Assembly (NCBI GenBank): GCA_023015825.1 | Contig: JALKAW010000001.1 | Coordinates: 186,001 to 250,000 of the forward strand | DNA length: 64,000 nucleotides | Direction: 5' to 3' | DNA from: Flavobacteriaceae bacterium S0862 | GTDB taxonomy: Bacteria > Bacteroidota > Bacteroidia > Flavobacteriales > Flavobacteriaceae | Shown: piece after piece, positions 11,498-22,600 of the stretch | How positions within the stretch are numbered: the first letter of the stretch is position 1 | Layout: the number at the start of each line of letters is the position of its first letter | The notes under the pieces: generated by a model | What the model saw: the letters and a program-made list of their open reading frames with translations, nothing else | What the model was told of the DNA's origin: nothing | The model's database searches: none | Program-made: the position numbers and the translations under genes

Positions 11498-11603
11498 GTT
11501 CGAGTGAATTTTAGGATTGAAGTGAGTGAAATTTGTATCGAGAATAAGAATTTAGGAATAAAATAAGTTCTCGATACGATTTTTGTAAAAAAATCACTCG
11601 AAC
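11498..11603. repeat. Nested palindromic intergenic element (REP- or MITE-like)
   Basis: Outer arms GTTCGAGTGA (11498-11507) and TCACTCGAAC (11594-11603) are perfect inverted repeats. Inside them GTATCGAGAA (11535-11544) and TTCTCGATAC (11568-11577) form a second perfect pair. The right half is compact, with the two arm motifs separated by a TTTTTGTAAAAAAA core; the left half carries about 11 extra bases. The unit resembles intergenic palindromes scattered in many flavobacterial genomes. No coding capacity, no transposase and no second copy in this window. It separates secDF from the convergent DUF192 gene. Confidence 0.65.
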
Positions 11604-11632
11604 TGACAGAATTTTTAAAATAAACAATGAGT

Positions 11633-12139
11633 TTAATTAGACTTTGTAAAGCTCATTTTATCACCAACTTTAATCTTTAATTGTTGAGATAAACCTCCAT
11701 TTATTTCAAGTACGTATTGCGCAGGAGAACCAGACGACAAAGATGCCTCGTCTAATGGTTTTGCGTTTTCTTGAATGCTTACAATGGTGTAGTTATTGTC
11801 TAAATAAATTATATCTAAAGGGATAAGCGTATTTTTCATATAAAAAGATCGTAGTTGCATATCGGGAAAAATAAAAAGCATCGCATTAGTATCTTTCATT
11901 GATTTACGATCCATTAAACCAGTTTGTGTCTCGTACTCATTATCGGCAATTTCGATGTTAAATTTTGCAATTAGCGAATCGGTTTCAGCTTTAAACAAGC
12001 TTAATTCACCTTCTTTTTTAAATGTAACCTCCATAGGTTTTATAACCTTTTTCTCTTCTTTGCAAGACGAACTTAGCAAAACTAACAAAGAGCTTATCGC
12101 TAATAGAATTAATGATTTTGTAAGGTTGTTGAGTTTCAT
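11633..12139 (-). CDS. DUF192 lipoprotein
   Basis: The 168-residue protein has a lipoprotein signal peptide with lipobox LSSSC (C26). The body matches the DUF192 family, small beta-rich proteins of unknown function: FNIEIADNEYETQTGLMDR near 60-78 and the terminal VLEINGG segment. It starts 2 bp after lgt on the same strand, so it depends on the product of the gene directly upstream for lipidation if the lipobox reading is correct. It is the last gene of the folE-cysS-yidD-lgt run. Confidence 0.85.
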   Translation of the reverse strand: MKLNNLTKSLILLAISSLLVLLSSSCKEEKKVIKPMEVTFKKEGELSLFKAETDSLIAKFNIEIADNEYETQTGLMDRKSMKDTNAMLFIFPDMQLRSFYMKNTLIPLDIIYLDNNYTIVSIQENAKPLDEASLSSGSPAQYVLEINGGLSQQLKIKVGDKMSFTKSN

Positions 12140-12141
12140 TG

Positions 12142-12975
12142 CTAGACTGATTTAGGCTTGTAGAAGAACATAAAATATAATCCAATAAGTATGAATGGGA
12201 TACTTAAAATTTGACCATTATTTAATACGTTTCCAAAAAACGCTGCTAAATCTTCTCCGCTCTGAGGCTCCTTAAAATATTCAACGATAAAACGAACTGT
12301 CCATAGCATTACTAAAAACAATCCAAAAAGAAACCCTGTTTGCTCACTTTTTTTAGATTTCCAATAGAAGAACCATAGAGTTAAAAATACAAATATATAT
12401 CCAAATGCTTCATAAAGTTGTCCAGGGTGTCTAGCAAAATCTTCTCCTAATGCCTTAAATACTACACCAAAATAGCTATCTGTTCTATAACCTACCATTT
12501 CAGAATTAAAGAAGTTTCCTATTCTCACAAAAATTGCGCCTAGTGCTACAGGAACTACTACACGGTCTAAAATCCAAATAACAGACTTTTTAAGTACTTT
12601 TTTATTGTATAAATACATGGATATAATCATACCAATAGCAGCACCATGACTCGCTAGCCCTCGGAATCCTGTAAACTCAAATCCGTCAGCAAATTTAAAA
12701 GGTAGAAAGATACTTAAAGGGTCTTCGAGTATAAGTTCTGATTGATAAAATAAGACATGACCAACTCGAGCACCAATCATAATCCCTAATACAGAATAAA
12801 TAAATAGAGAATCTAATTTATCTTCGGTTTGATTTTCATGTTTGTATATTTTTTTCATGATGTACCAACCTATAATAAAGGCTGCCATCCACATCATGCT
12901 GTAATAATGAATTGTAAACCCAAAAATCTCTAACCCTTCTGAGGTTGGATCCCAGACAATCTGTAATGCGTGCAT
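12142..12975 (-). CDS. lgt: Prolipoprotein diacylglyceryl transferase
   Basis: The 277-residue inner-membrane enzyme transfers diacylglycerol from phosphatidylglycerol to the lipobox cysteine, the first step of lipoprotein maturation. About seven hydrophobic segments are visible. The Lgt signature RIGNFFNSE is at 151-159, SHGAAIG with H110 matches the conserved periplasmic HG motif, and HPGQLYEA is at 183-190. The preceding 89 bp to yidD hold no gene I recognise. Several lipoprotein genes in this window (DUF192, SR-rich lipoprotein, formylglycine-enzyme-like lipoprotein) would be substrates. Confidence 0.95.
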   Translation of the reverse strand: MHALQIVWDPTSEGLEIFGFTIHYYSMMWMAAFIIGWYIMKKIYKHENQTEDKLDSLFIYSVLGIMIGARVGHVLFYQSELILEDPLSIFLPFKFADGFEFTGFRGLASHGAAIGMIISMYLYNKKVLKKSVIWILDRVVVPVALGAIFVRIGNFFNSEMVGYRTDSYFGVVFKALGEDFARHPGQLYEAFGYIFVFLTLWFFYWKSKKSEQTGFLFGLFLVMLWTVRFIVEYFKEPQSGEDLAAFFGNVLNNGQILSIPFILIGLYFMFFYKPKSV

Positions 12976-13064
12976 ATATAATCAAAGTTTGATACGTAAA
13001 TATAAATAAATCAAACGAGTTATTTAATCCTAAATAAATGGAGATATTATTTTTTATCAACTTT

Positions 13065-13289
13065 TTATGGAACAGGGTCGTAACCGCTTCCACCCCATGG
13101 ATGACAACTAAAAATACGTTTAATAGCTAGTTTGCCACCATGAAGCAATCCATGTTTTTTTAAGGCTTCAACAGTGTAATGTGAACATGTAGGTTGATAT
13201 CTGCATGTTGCTGGTGTTAATGGAGATATTATCGTTTGATAAATTCTAACCAAAAAAACAAAAGGCGCAATGAGGATTTTTTTAAGCAT
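13065..13289 (-). CDS. yidD: Membrane protein insertion efficiency factor YidD
   Basis: The 74-residue protein matches YidD: an N-terminal amphipathic/hydrophobic segment, then [10 protein letters not shown] (C29, C35), the basic KHG region and [14 protein letters not shown] near the C-terminus (C62). YidD sits at the inner membrane and assists YidC. It starts 2 bp after the cysS stop, implying translational coupling. In many bacteria yidD lies in the rpmH-rnpA-yidC cluster, but in flavobacteria it is often next to lgt, as here. Confidence 0.95.
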   Translation of the reverse strand: MLKKILIAPFVFLVRIYQTIISPLTPATCRYQPTCSHYTVEALKKHGLLHGGKLAIKRIFSCHPWGGSGYDPVP

Positions 13290-13291
13290 GA

Positions 13292-14779
13292 TTAGTTAGT
13301 CGAAAACGTCGTTCCGTCTTTGCCGTCTTTAAGTTGAATTCCAATCTCTGCTAATTCATCCCTAATCTTGTCTGATAAAGCAAAATCTTTATTGATTCTA
13401 GCTTCAGCTCTCATTTTAATAAGTAACTCAACGGTATCTGATAATTTATCTGAACCACTAGTATTGTTTTCTGAAACGTTTTGCAATCCAAGAATATCAA
13501 ACACAAATACATTTAAAGTTGATGTTAAGATGTCAAAATCTTCTTTAGAAATTGTTGCCTTTCCGTCTTTAATTTGATTAATAAATTTAACAGCACTAAA
13601 CAATTCAGCAATTAAAATAGGCGTGTTAAAATCATCATTCATAGCATCATAACAACTTTGTTTCCATGATGTTACATCAAAGTTTGAAGTGTTGTTTGAA
13701 ATTTGAAGTTTAGGAAGCGAGTTCATGGCTTCCATAAGCTTTTTAAAAGCTTTTTCGGCAGCTAAAAGTCCATCGTCAGTCAAATCAAGAATGCTTCTGT
13801 AAGAAGATTGCATCATAAAAAAACGAATCACATTTGGACTGTATGCTTTACTTAAGATGTCGTTATTTCCTGAAAGTAATTCATCAGGATTAATAGAGTT
13901 TCCTGTACTTTTAGACATTTTTTGTCCGTTCATTTTTAGCATATTGGCATGCATCCAAACGTTTACTGGACTTTGGTTATTACAAGCCTCAGCTTGAGCA
14001 ATTTCACACTCGTGATGTGGGAATTTTAAATCCATACCACCTCCATGGATATCAAATTGTTCGCCTAAATATTTAGTGCTCATGGCAGTACATTCAAGAT
14101 GCCAACCAGGGAAACCATCACTCCAAGGTGAAGGCCAACGCATAATGTGTTGTGGTTCTGCTTTTTTCCAAAGTGCAAAATCTTGAGGGTTTTTCTTATC
14201 AGATTGTCCATCTAATGCTCTACTATTGTGTACTAAATCTTCAAGATTACGACCACTTAATTTTCCGTAGTTATGACTCTCATTAAATTTATGTACATCA
14301 AAATATACAGAGCCATTAACTTCATAAGCAAAACCTTTGTCAAGAATTTCTTTTATAATTTCAATTTGCTCAATAATATGTCCTGTAGCGGTTGGTTCAA
14401 TACTAGGAGGTAGAAAATTAAATTTATTAAGTATGTTGTGGAAATCAACAGTGTACAGTTGTACTACTTCCATTGGTTCAATTTGCTCTAAACGTGCTTT
14501 TTTTGCAATTTTATCTTCTCCATCATCAGCATCATCTGTAAGGTGCCCTGCATCTGTAATATTTCGCACATAGCGAACTTTAAATCCTAAATGCTTTAAA
14601 TAACGGAATATCATATCAAACGACATGAAAGTACGAACATTACCTAAATGTACATTGCTGTATACGGTAGGTCCGCAAACATACATTCCTACATATCCTT
14701 CGTTTATAGGTTTGAAAACTTCTTTTTGACTCGTTAGCGAATTATATATTTTTAATTCTTGTTCTTTATAAATTTGCAT
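13292..14779 (-). CDS. cysS: Cysteinyl-tRNA synthetase
   Basis: The 495-residue class I synthetase charges tRNA-Cys. The zinc-ligand cysteine C35 lies in YVCGPTVY, the HIGH-type signature is HLGN at 44-47, and KMSKS lies near residue 285 within [10 protein letters not shown]. The C-terminal helical anticodon-binding region ends with the usual KDGKDGTTF segment. Length is standard. It lies 35 bp downstream of folE and 2 bp upstream of yidD. Confidence 0.97.
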   Translation of the reverse strand: MQIYKEQELKIYNSLTSQKEVFKPINEGYVGMYVCGPTVYSNVHLGNVRTFMSFDMIFRYLKHLGFKVRYVRNITDAGHLTDDADDGEDKIAKKARLEQIEPMEVVQLYTVDFHNILNKFNFLPPSIEPTATGHIIEQIEIIKEILDKGFAYEVNGSVYFDVHKFNESHNYGKLSGRNLEDLVHNSRALDGQSDKKNPQDFALWKKAEPQHIMRWPSPWSDGFPGWHLECTAMSTKYLGEQFDIHGGGMDLKFPHHECEIAQAEACNNQSPVNVWMHANMLKMNGQKMSKSTGNSINPDELLSGNNDILSKAYSPNVIRFFMMQSSYRSILDLTDDGLLAAEKAFKKLMEAMNSLPKLQISNNTSNFDVTSWKQSCYDAMNDDFNTPILIAELFSAVKFINQIKDGKATISKEDFDILTSTLNVFVFDILGLQNVSENNTSGSDKLSDTVELLIKMRAEARINKDFALSDKIRDELAEIGIQLKDGKDGTTFSTN

Positions 14780-14814
14780 GCCGATTAAATAGGTTTTGGT
14801 TGATTTTGAGCACT

Positions 14815-15492
14815 TTAAAACTGCGTATCTAATTTAATATAATCTAAGAATTCTCTTCTGGTTTTATTGTTTTTAAATTTCCCTCCAAACTCACTAGTTA
14901 CTGTACTGCTTTCAGTATCTCTAATGCCTCTAGAGTTTACACATAAATGTTTTGCATCTATCACACAAGCAACATCTTTAGTATTTAAAACTTTTTGAAG
15001 CTCTTCTACTATTTGTATAGTTAAACGTTCTTGTACTTGAGGTCTTTTTGAAAAATAATCTACAATTCGATTCATTTTAGATAGGCCTACAACCGTACCA
15101 TTTGAGATATATGCAACATGAGCCTTTCCAACAATTGGTAATAGATGATGTTCGCAAGTTGAGTACACAGTAATGTTTTTTTCAACAAGCATTTCACCGT
15201 ATTTATATTTATTATCAAAAGTTGATGCGCTAGGTTTATTTTCTGGATCTAAGCCTCCAAAAATTTCTTTCACGAACATTTTTGCAACACGATTTGGTGT
15301 GCCTTGTAAACTATCGTCCGTAAGGTCTAGGCCAAGGGTTTCCATAATATGCCTAACATCATCTTTAATGATGTCAATTTTTTCTTCTTTTGTCAACTTA
15401 AAAGCGTCTGCTCTTAATGGTGTATCCGAAGAGGTTCCAACATGATTTTCTCCTAAAGAATCAAAATCTTCAATTTCTCTTTCTATTTTCAT
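14815..15492 (-). CDS. folE: GTP cyclohydrolase I
   Basis: The 225-residue enzyme converts GTP to dihydroneopterin triphosphate, the first step of tetrahydrofolate synthesis. Zinc ligands are visible as C113 in STCEHHLLP and C184 in KHLCVNSRG; catalytic H115/H116 are in the same motif. The first 35 residues are a poorly conserved extension before the canonical domain. It heads a minus-strand run with cysS, yidD, lgt and the DUF192 gene. A second folate gene, folP, lies 20 kb away at 35522. Confidence 0.96.
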   Translation of the reverse strand: MKIEREIEDFDSLGENHVGTSSDTPLRADAFKLTKEEKIDIIKDDVRHIMETLGLDLTDDSLQGTPNRVAKMFVKEIFGGLDPENKPSASTFDNKYKYGEMLVEKNITVYSTCEHHLLPIVGKAHVAYISNGTVVGLSKMNRIVDYFSKRPQVQERLTIQIVEELQKVLNTKDVACVIDAKHLCVNSRGIRDTESSTVTSEFGGKFKNNKTRREFLDYIKLDTQF

Positions 15493-15526
15493 ATTTACTG
15501 TTATCTAAAACTAATTAAACAGGGCA

Positions 15527-15534
15527 CAAAGGTA
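15527..15534 (-). promoter_or_regulatory. Candidate folE promoter (-7 box)
   Basis: CAAAGGTA on the plus strand reads TACCTTTG on the minus strand, matching TAnnTTTG, 35 nt upstream of the folE ATG. No clear -33 box was found. Confidence 0.5.
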
Positions 15535-15573
15535 AGCATTTCCTAAATTTTAACTATTGAATTAACAAAGTAT

Positions 15574-15581
15574 TAATTTTG
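15574..15581 (+). promoter_or_regulatory. Candidate promoter for the small secreted protein and adhesin cluster
   Basis: TAATTTTG matches TAnnTTTG, but it is 88 nt upstream of the ATG at 15670, so the leader would be longer than usual here. No better match is seen closer to the gene. Confidence 0.3.
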
Positions 15582-15669
15582 AACGACATATGTAATAATT
15601 TCAACGGTTAGAACGTTTTATTTATCAAATATTGCTTACTTTTTCACCGCTATTACAATTGACGAAAAA

Positions 15670-16134
15670 ATGCTTAAAACATTACTTTTTTTTAATACTT
15701 TATTTTTATTCTGTATAGCTGGGATAGCTAACGCACAATCTGTTTCTAACTATTCTGGTTCAAAAACGATCGTTTTTGACTCCAATGTGATTTTGCCACT
15801 AAATAGTCTAGAAAAAAAAATGTTAACAGAGGTTTATGGTGAGACTCTCCAAAAAAATGTATTAGATAATTCACCGCGTTTAAGAAGTTTAAAAAACATT
15901 CTTAGAAACAGAGTAGAAATAATTAGTTTGCCTAATTATTATAAGGATTATAAATTGCTTTCGCAAATACCTTTGTTTAATAAATATAATTCATCATTAA
16001 AAAGAGAAGTGTTTAGTAAGTCAACATTTAATCCTTTAAAATATAATTTCGATTTTTACGCAAAACAAAATCAAATTTTTAGAATTGATCATACCGATTA
16101 TTATGTTGTAATTAAGACCCAGTATCAAAATTAG
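15670..16134 (+). CDS. Secreted protein of unknown function upstream of T9SS adhesins
   Basis: The 154-residue product has a signal peptide (MLKTLLFFNTLFLFCIAGIANAQ). The mature part is basic and helical, with SLEKKMLTEVYGETLQKNVL and a Leu/Arg-rich SPRLRSLKNILRNRVEII segment, ending in strand-like IDHTDYYVVIKTQYQN. I do not recognise a family. It ends 8 bp before the adhesin gene at 16143, so co-transcription is likely. The location suggests a role near cell-surface adhesion or T9SS cargo, which is guilt by association only. Confidence 0.6.
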   Translation: MLKTLLFFNTLFLFCIAGIANAQSVSNYSGSKTIVFDSNVILPLNSLEKKMLTEVYGETLQKNVLDNSPRLRSLKNILRNRVEIISLPNYYKDYKLLSQIPLFNKYNSSLKREVFSKSTFNPLKYNFDFYAKQNQIFRIDHTDYYVVIKTQYQN

Positions 16135-16142
16135 CCTCCTTC

Positions 16143-19100
16143 ATGTTAAAAAAAGTCTTTTATATATTTTTTATTTTTTGTTCAGTCCCATCATTTGGTC
16201 AAGTAATTAATATGACTGACGGACTTAGTTATACTTGTTCTGGAACATTTTACGATTCAGGTGGAAGTACAGGGAATTATTCCAATAACGAAACTATTAC
16301 ACATACTATTTGTCCAGATGTCTTGGGAGCTCAAGCACAATTAGACTTTACTTCTTTTGACTTAGAGGCAAATGCAGATTTCATTACCATTTACAATGGT
16401 CCTGATGCAACTTTTGATGTTATAGGCACATTTAGTGCCACAAGTCCAGGCTTGGTTACTGCTGCACTAGCTTCTGTGAAACCAAACCCTCTTGGGTGTC
16501 TCACAATTGTGCAAAGTACAGATGGTGCAAACACGCAAACTGGTTGGCAAGCGACTATATCTTGTTTTCAACCTTGTCAAAACATTGTTGCGAGTTTAGA
16601 CTCAACAACACCAGCTGCAGATCCAGATGGCATTGTGAGAATCTGCCAAGGAGACCAAGTTGTATTTAATGGAAGTGGAACATTTTCAGTTAGTGGAGTA
16701 GGAGCATCCTACGAATTATTTATGGGAGATGGTGTCTCTCTTACAGGAGGTCTAATAGGTAACACGTTTAGTAATAGCTAAACGTTTAATAATGAAGGAA
16801 TCTATGAAGTAAATCTTGTTGTTATAGATGCAAATCCTCAAGGATGTACTAGTACAAATAAAGAATCCATTTTTGTATATGTATCTTCTACACCAGATTT
16901 TACTGGTACACAAGCTGCTGATGATACTTTATGCTTAGGAGAATCCACAACAATTGAAGGTGTGGTAACTCCAGTTACTCAAATTGCAAATTGTGCCAAT
17001 GGAGGGGAAGAAACAGCACTTGGAGATGTTCAAGGTGTTACTTTTACATCTACATTAGATTTAGATTGTTTCCAGTCGCAAAACTTAACTAATATTGCAC
17101 AATTGGAGAGTATCTGTATTGTTATGGAACATACTTATATTGGAGATTTAGAGATTACTGCTATAAGTCCTAATGGGCAAAGAGTATTATTGCATAATGG
17201 ACCTCGTAATAACTCATTTTCATTAGGTAATCCAATAACTACAGATGGCACAGGACCTGGGCAAGGTTGGGAGTACTGTTTTTCAATGTCTGGAGCTACT
17301 ATATTAAGTGATGGGCCAGTAGTGCAATCTGGAATGCCTACTCCAGGTCTAACTGTGGAGGCGGGAACCTATTTGCCAATTGGAGATTTTAACTCTTTTT
17401 TAAACACGCCTATTGACGGCCAATGGACTTTAGAAATTATTGACCATGCCTTATATGATGATGGCACTATCTTTAGTTGGTCGTTAAATTTTGATGAGTC
17501 TTTATTAGCTTCAGATTATGCATTTACACCAAGTTACCCTACTCAGGGTTGGGATGCCGATTTATCTATTACAAATACTGTTGGAAATACTATAACGGTG
17601 CAACCTACAACATCTGGAACACATTGTTATACTTATAGAGTAATAGATGATTTTGGATGCGAATATACTGAACAAATATGTGTTGAAGTGTTACCAGAAG
17701 TAATTCCATTACTGCCAACTCCAATAGATTTATGTGACGACACCACTAATGACGGATTTACAGTTTTTGACTTAACTATAAAGGATGCAGAAATTACAGG
17801 AGGAAATTCTAATTGGTCCGTAGAGTATTTTGAAACTAATGCTGATGCTTTAAGTGGTTCAAACCAAATAAATCCAGTAACAGCTTTTACAAATACAATA
17901 GCTAACTCACAAACAATTTATGTGCGTGTTACAGATAATACTACAAGTTGTTTTGGCTTTACAACACTAAACTTAAATGTATTATCAAATCCAGTATCAT
18001 TAGACGATGCACCAAGTATAGAGTTATGTGACGATAACAATACAGGAGATAATCAAGAAATATTTGACTTAACACTTAACGAGGCTTATATTCTAAATGG
18101 AGAAGTTGGTGTCACAGCAACATATTACCAAACTAATACAGATGCCCAAAATGCAGTAAACGAAATTGGAACGCCTACAGCGTATGCTAATACATCATCA
18201 CCGCAAACTATTTATGTGAGAGTTGCTAACGACGTCACGTCATGCTTTGTCGTAGTTGATTTTGATATCATTGTTAATGAGTTGCCAGGTGCTACCACAG
18301 TTACCGATTATTTTATTTGTGAAGTTAATGCAGATGATGTGGCTCAGTTTAATTTAGAATCTAAAACAACTGAAATTTTAAACGGACAAAATCCAACAGA
18401 CTTTGCAGTAACATATTATATTTCACCAGCTGATGCTAACACAGGAGCAAACCCATTAACAAGTCCTTATACCAATATATCTAATCCTCAAACCATTTAT
18501 GTAAACATTAGAAATATAAATACTAATTGTAATGATGCGTCAATGAGCTTTATTATTGAAGAACTTAATACACCTTCGGCAAATGCAGATTTAGTTCCTA
18601 TTGAATATGCCTTATGTGATAATTTTAATGCCAATGATGGATTTGCTCAATTTGATTTGACTACCCAAGATACTTTTGTGTTGGATGGACAAGACCCATT
18701 AGTTAATGTAGTTAGCTATTATGTATCGCAAACAGATGCTGATGCTGGAGTTAATGCATTAGCATCACCTTATGAAAACATTTCTAATCCACAAATTATT
18801 TATGCACGAGTTGATGATATTTCTGCCATAAATACCGTGTGCTATGCTACTACTGAGTTGACTTTAAATGTGAATTTATTGCCAGAATTCACCTTAGATA
18901 ATAGCTATGTAATTTGTGTAAATACTAATGGTACAGAAGTTATTGGACCTCCATTAATTGAAACAGGTTTATCTGTTTTAGATTATACTTTTGAATGGCG
19001 TTTGAATAATACAGTTATCCCTGGAGTAACAGATTCAAGTTATTTAGCCACACAATCTGGAGACTATAGCGTAACAGTAACGAATAACGCAACTAACTGT

Positions 19101-19622
19101 CAACGAATAGAGAATACTACAGTTAGTGAAAGTGCTCCACCAGTTGTGACTGCAACAGTAACATCTTCTGCTTTTGCAAATAATCATATTATTGAAGTTG
19201 AAGCTTTAGGAGGCGGAGATTACGAATATGCCTTGGATAATGGACCATGGCAAGACAGTAATATATTTGATAATGTATCTTTAGGAGAACATATAGTAAT
19301 GGTTAGGGATAAAAATGGATGTGGTTTGGCTATTACGTCTGTTACAGTAATCGATTACCCTAAGTTTTTCACTCCAAATGGCGATGGTTATAATGATACA
19401 TGGAATATTGCAGGTATAAATGCGCAGCCAAATGCCCAAATATTTATTTTTGATAGATATGGAAAGTTGTTAAAGCAAATAAGTCCAACAGGTGATGGTT
19501 GGAATGGTACATTTAATGGATACAATCTTCCATCAGCAGATTATTGGTTCACTGTAAAATATATTGAGCCAAATAGTGGGGATAAGAAAGAATATAGTGC
19601 GCATTTTGCTTTAAAACGATAA
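16143..19622 (+). pseudogene. T9SS type B-sorted CUB/PKD/P-domain adhesin, split by one in-frame TAA
   Basis: A single reading frame runs from 16143 to 19622 (1159 sense positions if read through) but is interrupted by TAA at 16779-16781. The homology pattern continues in frame across the stop (…GNTFSNS, stop, TFNNEGIYEVNLVVID), so this is a nonsense change, not a gene boundary. Order of parts: signal peptide; CUB-like domain (about 25-135); PKD-like region spanning the stop; proprotein-convertase P-like domain (about 310-455); four Asp-rich repeats of the type LCDD…GF…FDLT; an Ig-like segment; and the type B sorting domain from FFTPNGDGYNDTWNI (about 1075) to HFALKR. The N-terminal piece (212 residues) keeps the signal peptide but has no sorting domain; the C-terminal piece has no signal peptide. 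A single base change (for example CAA to TAA) or a sequence error would explain it. Confidence 0.85.
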
Positions 19623-19683
19623 AAAGGTTTATTCCTTAAAAATTTTATTATTTTCGAGACTTCAATTTTTTTATTGAGCGTTT

Positions 19684-22600
19684 ATGAATAAGATAAAATA
19701 TCTTATACTCCTTATTTTTTTAATAAGTATTTCTGAAGTTTTTGCACAAGAACCTAACGATTGTGGTAACGCAACTGTAATCTGCGGCAGCATTAATTTT
19801 ACCTATACACCAACAGGTCCTGGAACAGATGATTTTGCGACAAATCCACCTCCTAGTTGTTTACCTAATGGAAATGTAGAGAGCCAAAGCGTATGGTTGC
19901 AAATAACAATTGATAATCCTGGAGATTTAGAATTTGTTATTAAACCCAACAACGGATTTGATGATTATGATTGGGCAATATACGGTCCAAATGCTACTTG
20001 TAATACTTTAACCAATGCTGTTCGATGTTCCTCTACTATGTTTTTAGGAGATGGTTCTACTGGTTTGGGGAATGGTGCTTTAGATTTTACAGAAGGACCA
20101 GGAACTGGCGATGGGTTTTTAGCACCTTTAGCTGTTAATAGTGGAGAAACCTATATAATTTTTATTAATAATTGGTCTAGTACATCTTCAGGATTTGATT
20201 TGGATTTTGGAGGAACTGCTACATTTAATGAACCACCAACAATCGATACGCCAACAGGGACAGCTTTAGATATCGAGCAATGTGACACAGATGGTGTGGA
20301 TGATGGAATTTCAGAGTTTGATTTAACGGTTAATACACCAATAATCATTGGAGCGCAAACAGGAGTAGATGTAAAATATTACTTAACAGATGGTGATGCT
20401 CAAGTAGATAATAATGCTATACTAACACCAGCTAATTATAATAATATTACAAGCCCTCAAACTATTTTTTCTAGAATTACAGATACAGCCTCTGGGTGTT
20501 TTGAAACAACTGAGTTCGATATTGTAGTACTTGGCGCTTTAAATATTGGTACACCAAATAATCTTTTTATTTGTGATGATAATAATGATGGATTTGCTCA
20601 ATTTGATTTAACACAAAATGATATAGATATTCAGAATGGCGAGTTAAATACTGTAGTGACTTATCATCCAACTGAGAATGATGCTAATTTAGCCACTAAT
20701 AACCTGTCTGGTCTTTATACAAATACTACTGCTTATACTCAAGAAACGATATGGGCAAGATTAGAAAACACAGTTACGGGTTGTTTCAATGTGGTGTCAT
20801 TTACTATCGACGTTTTCGACACACCAATTGTAAACCCAATTCCAGATCAATTAATTTGTGATGATGACAATGATGGTTTTTGGAGTTTTGATTTTTCAGC
20901 TTTAAACACAACAGTTTTAGGAAGTCAATTGGCAGTTGACTTTTCTGTAACTTATCATGCGTCACAAGCTGATGCTGACGCTAATTTAAACCCAATTGCA
21001 AGTCTTTATACAAATCAAATTACTTATCAAAACGAAACTATTTATGCTAGAATAGAAAACAATTTAAATACTAATTGCTATGAGACTGGAAATTTTATAA
21101 TTGATGTATTCAATAGCCCAACGGCAGCAGTTACTAATTTTGAATTGTGCGATAATCTTAATGATGGAAATGAGACTAATGGCATTGTAACGTTTGATTT
21201 ATCATTGAAAGAAGCTGAGATTTACGGAACTCAATCTGCTACAGAATTTGAAATAAAATTTTATTATAGTCAAGTAGCAGCAGATGCAGCTATTGCTGGA
21301 ACAGAAATCACTGCTCCAATTCAAAACACGAGTAATCCACAAACAATTTTTGCAAGAATAGAAAATAGAGGTAACACAAATTGCTATGAAAACACAAGTT
21401 TCGATTTAATTGTGAATCCGTTGCCAGTAATTTCTCCAATAGTTATTTTAACGCAGTGTGATGATGATGCTGATGGATTTACACCATTCAATTTAACAGA
21501 AGCCAATATATTAATCTCTAACAATTCAACAGACGAAGTATTTACGTATTATTTAACACAAGCAGAAGCTGATAATGGTTTGACTGCTGATCAGATTCCT
21601 AATTTTATTAATTATACGAATCCAACAGCGTTAAATAGTTCGGTGTATGCAAGAGTTGAAACAGTTAATGGTTGTTATAGAACAGCTAGAATAGATTTAG
21701 TAGTTGGCGCAACACAAATTCCGGTAGCATTTAATCTCACTTATTTTGTGTGTGATGATAAACTAGTAGATAATGACAATATGAACGGTATTGTATCTTT
21801 CGATTTTGGTGATGCCACAGCACAAATAGAAGCCATATTTCCAGTTGGTCAAAACTTAACAATCACCTATTACACTAACGAAGCTGATGCTTTAGCTGAA
21901 ACGAATCCAATTTTAGATATTAGTAATCATAGAAATGAAACATCGGCATTCACTCAACAAATTTACGTGCGTGTTGATAACGATAATATCAATGCTTGTT
22001 TGGGTTTAGGGCAACATATTACTTTAAATGTAGACCCAGTACCTAATAATAATTTTATCACTAATTATGAATTGTGTAGCGATAATGACCAAGCTGTTTT
22101 TGATTTAACAACCAAAGATTCTGAAATAATTGGAACACAAACAACACCCATTTTAGTTAGTTATCACTTAAGCGAACAAGATGCTATTAATAATATTCCA
22201 ATTACGAATGCCAATAATTACACTAATATTACAAATCCTCAAACTATTTATGTAAGAGCCCAATTTGATGATAATGCAAATGGTGTTGGTGATGTAGGAG
22301 AATGTTATAGCACTACAGACATGAGTTTTCAGTTGGTAGTAAATCTTAATCCAACCATTTTCTTACCAGACAATATTAGAATTTGTAGTAACCAAATAGT
22401 GACTGATTATGATTTAACCGTTAAAGAAAACCAAATTATGGGAGGTGATAATTCTATTACCTTAACGTATTACGAAACACAATTAGATTTAGATAATAAC
22501 AACCCTATTGGAAATCCTACAGCCTATACCAATACTCTATTGAATAGAAATATTTTGGTATTGGCCACAGGTGTAAATTTGTGTACATCTACTACAACTT

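Noticed and set aside
16962-19622. Separate adhesin gene starting at GTG 16962
   Set aside because: It is in frame with the gene at 16143, lacks a signal peptide and continues the same domain series, so it is the distal part of one gene interrupted by a stop.
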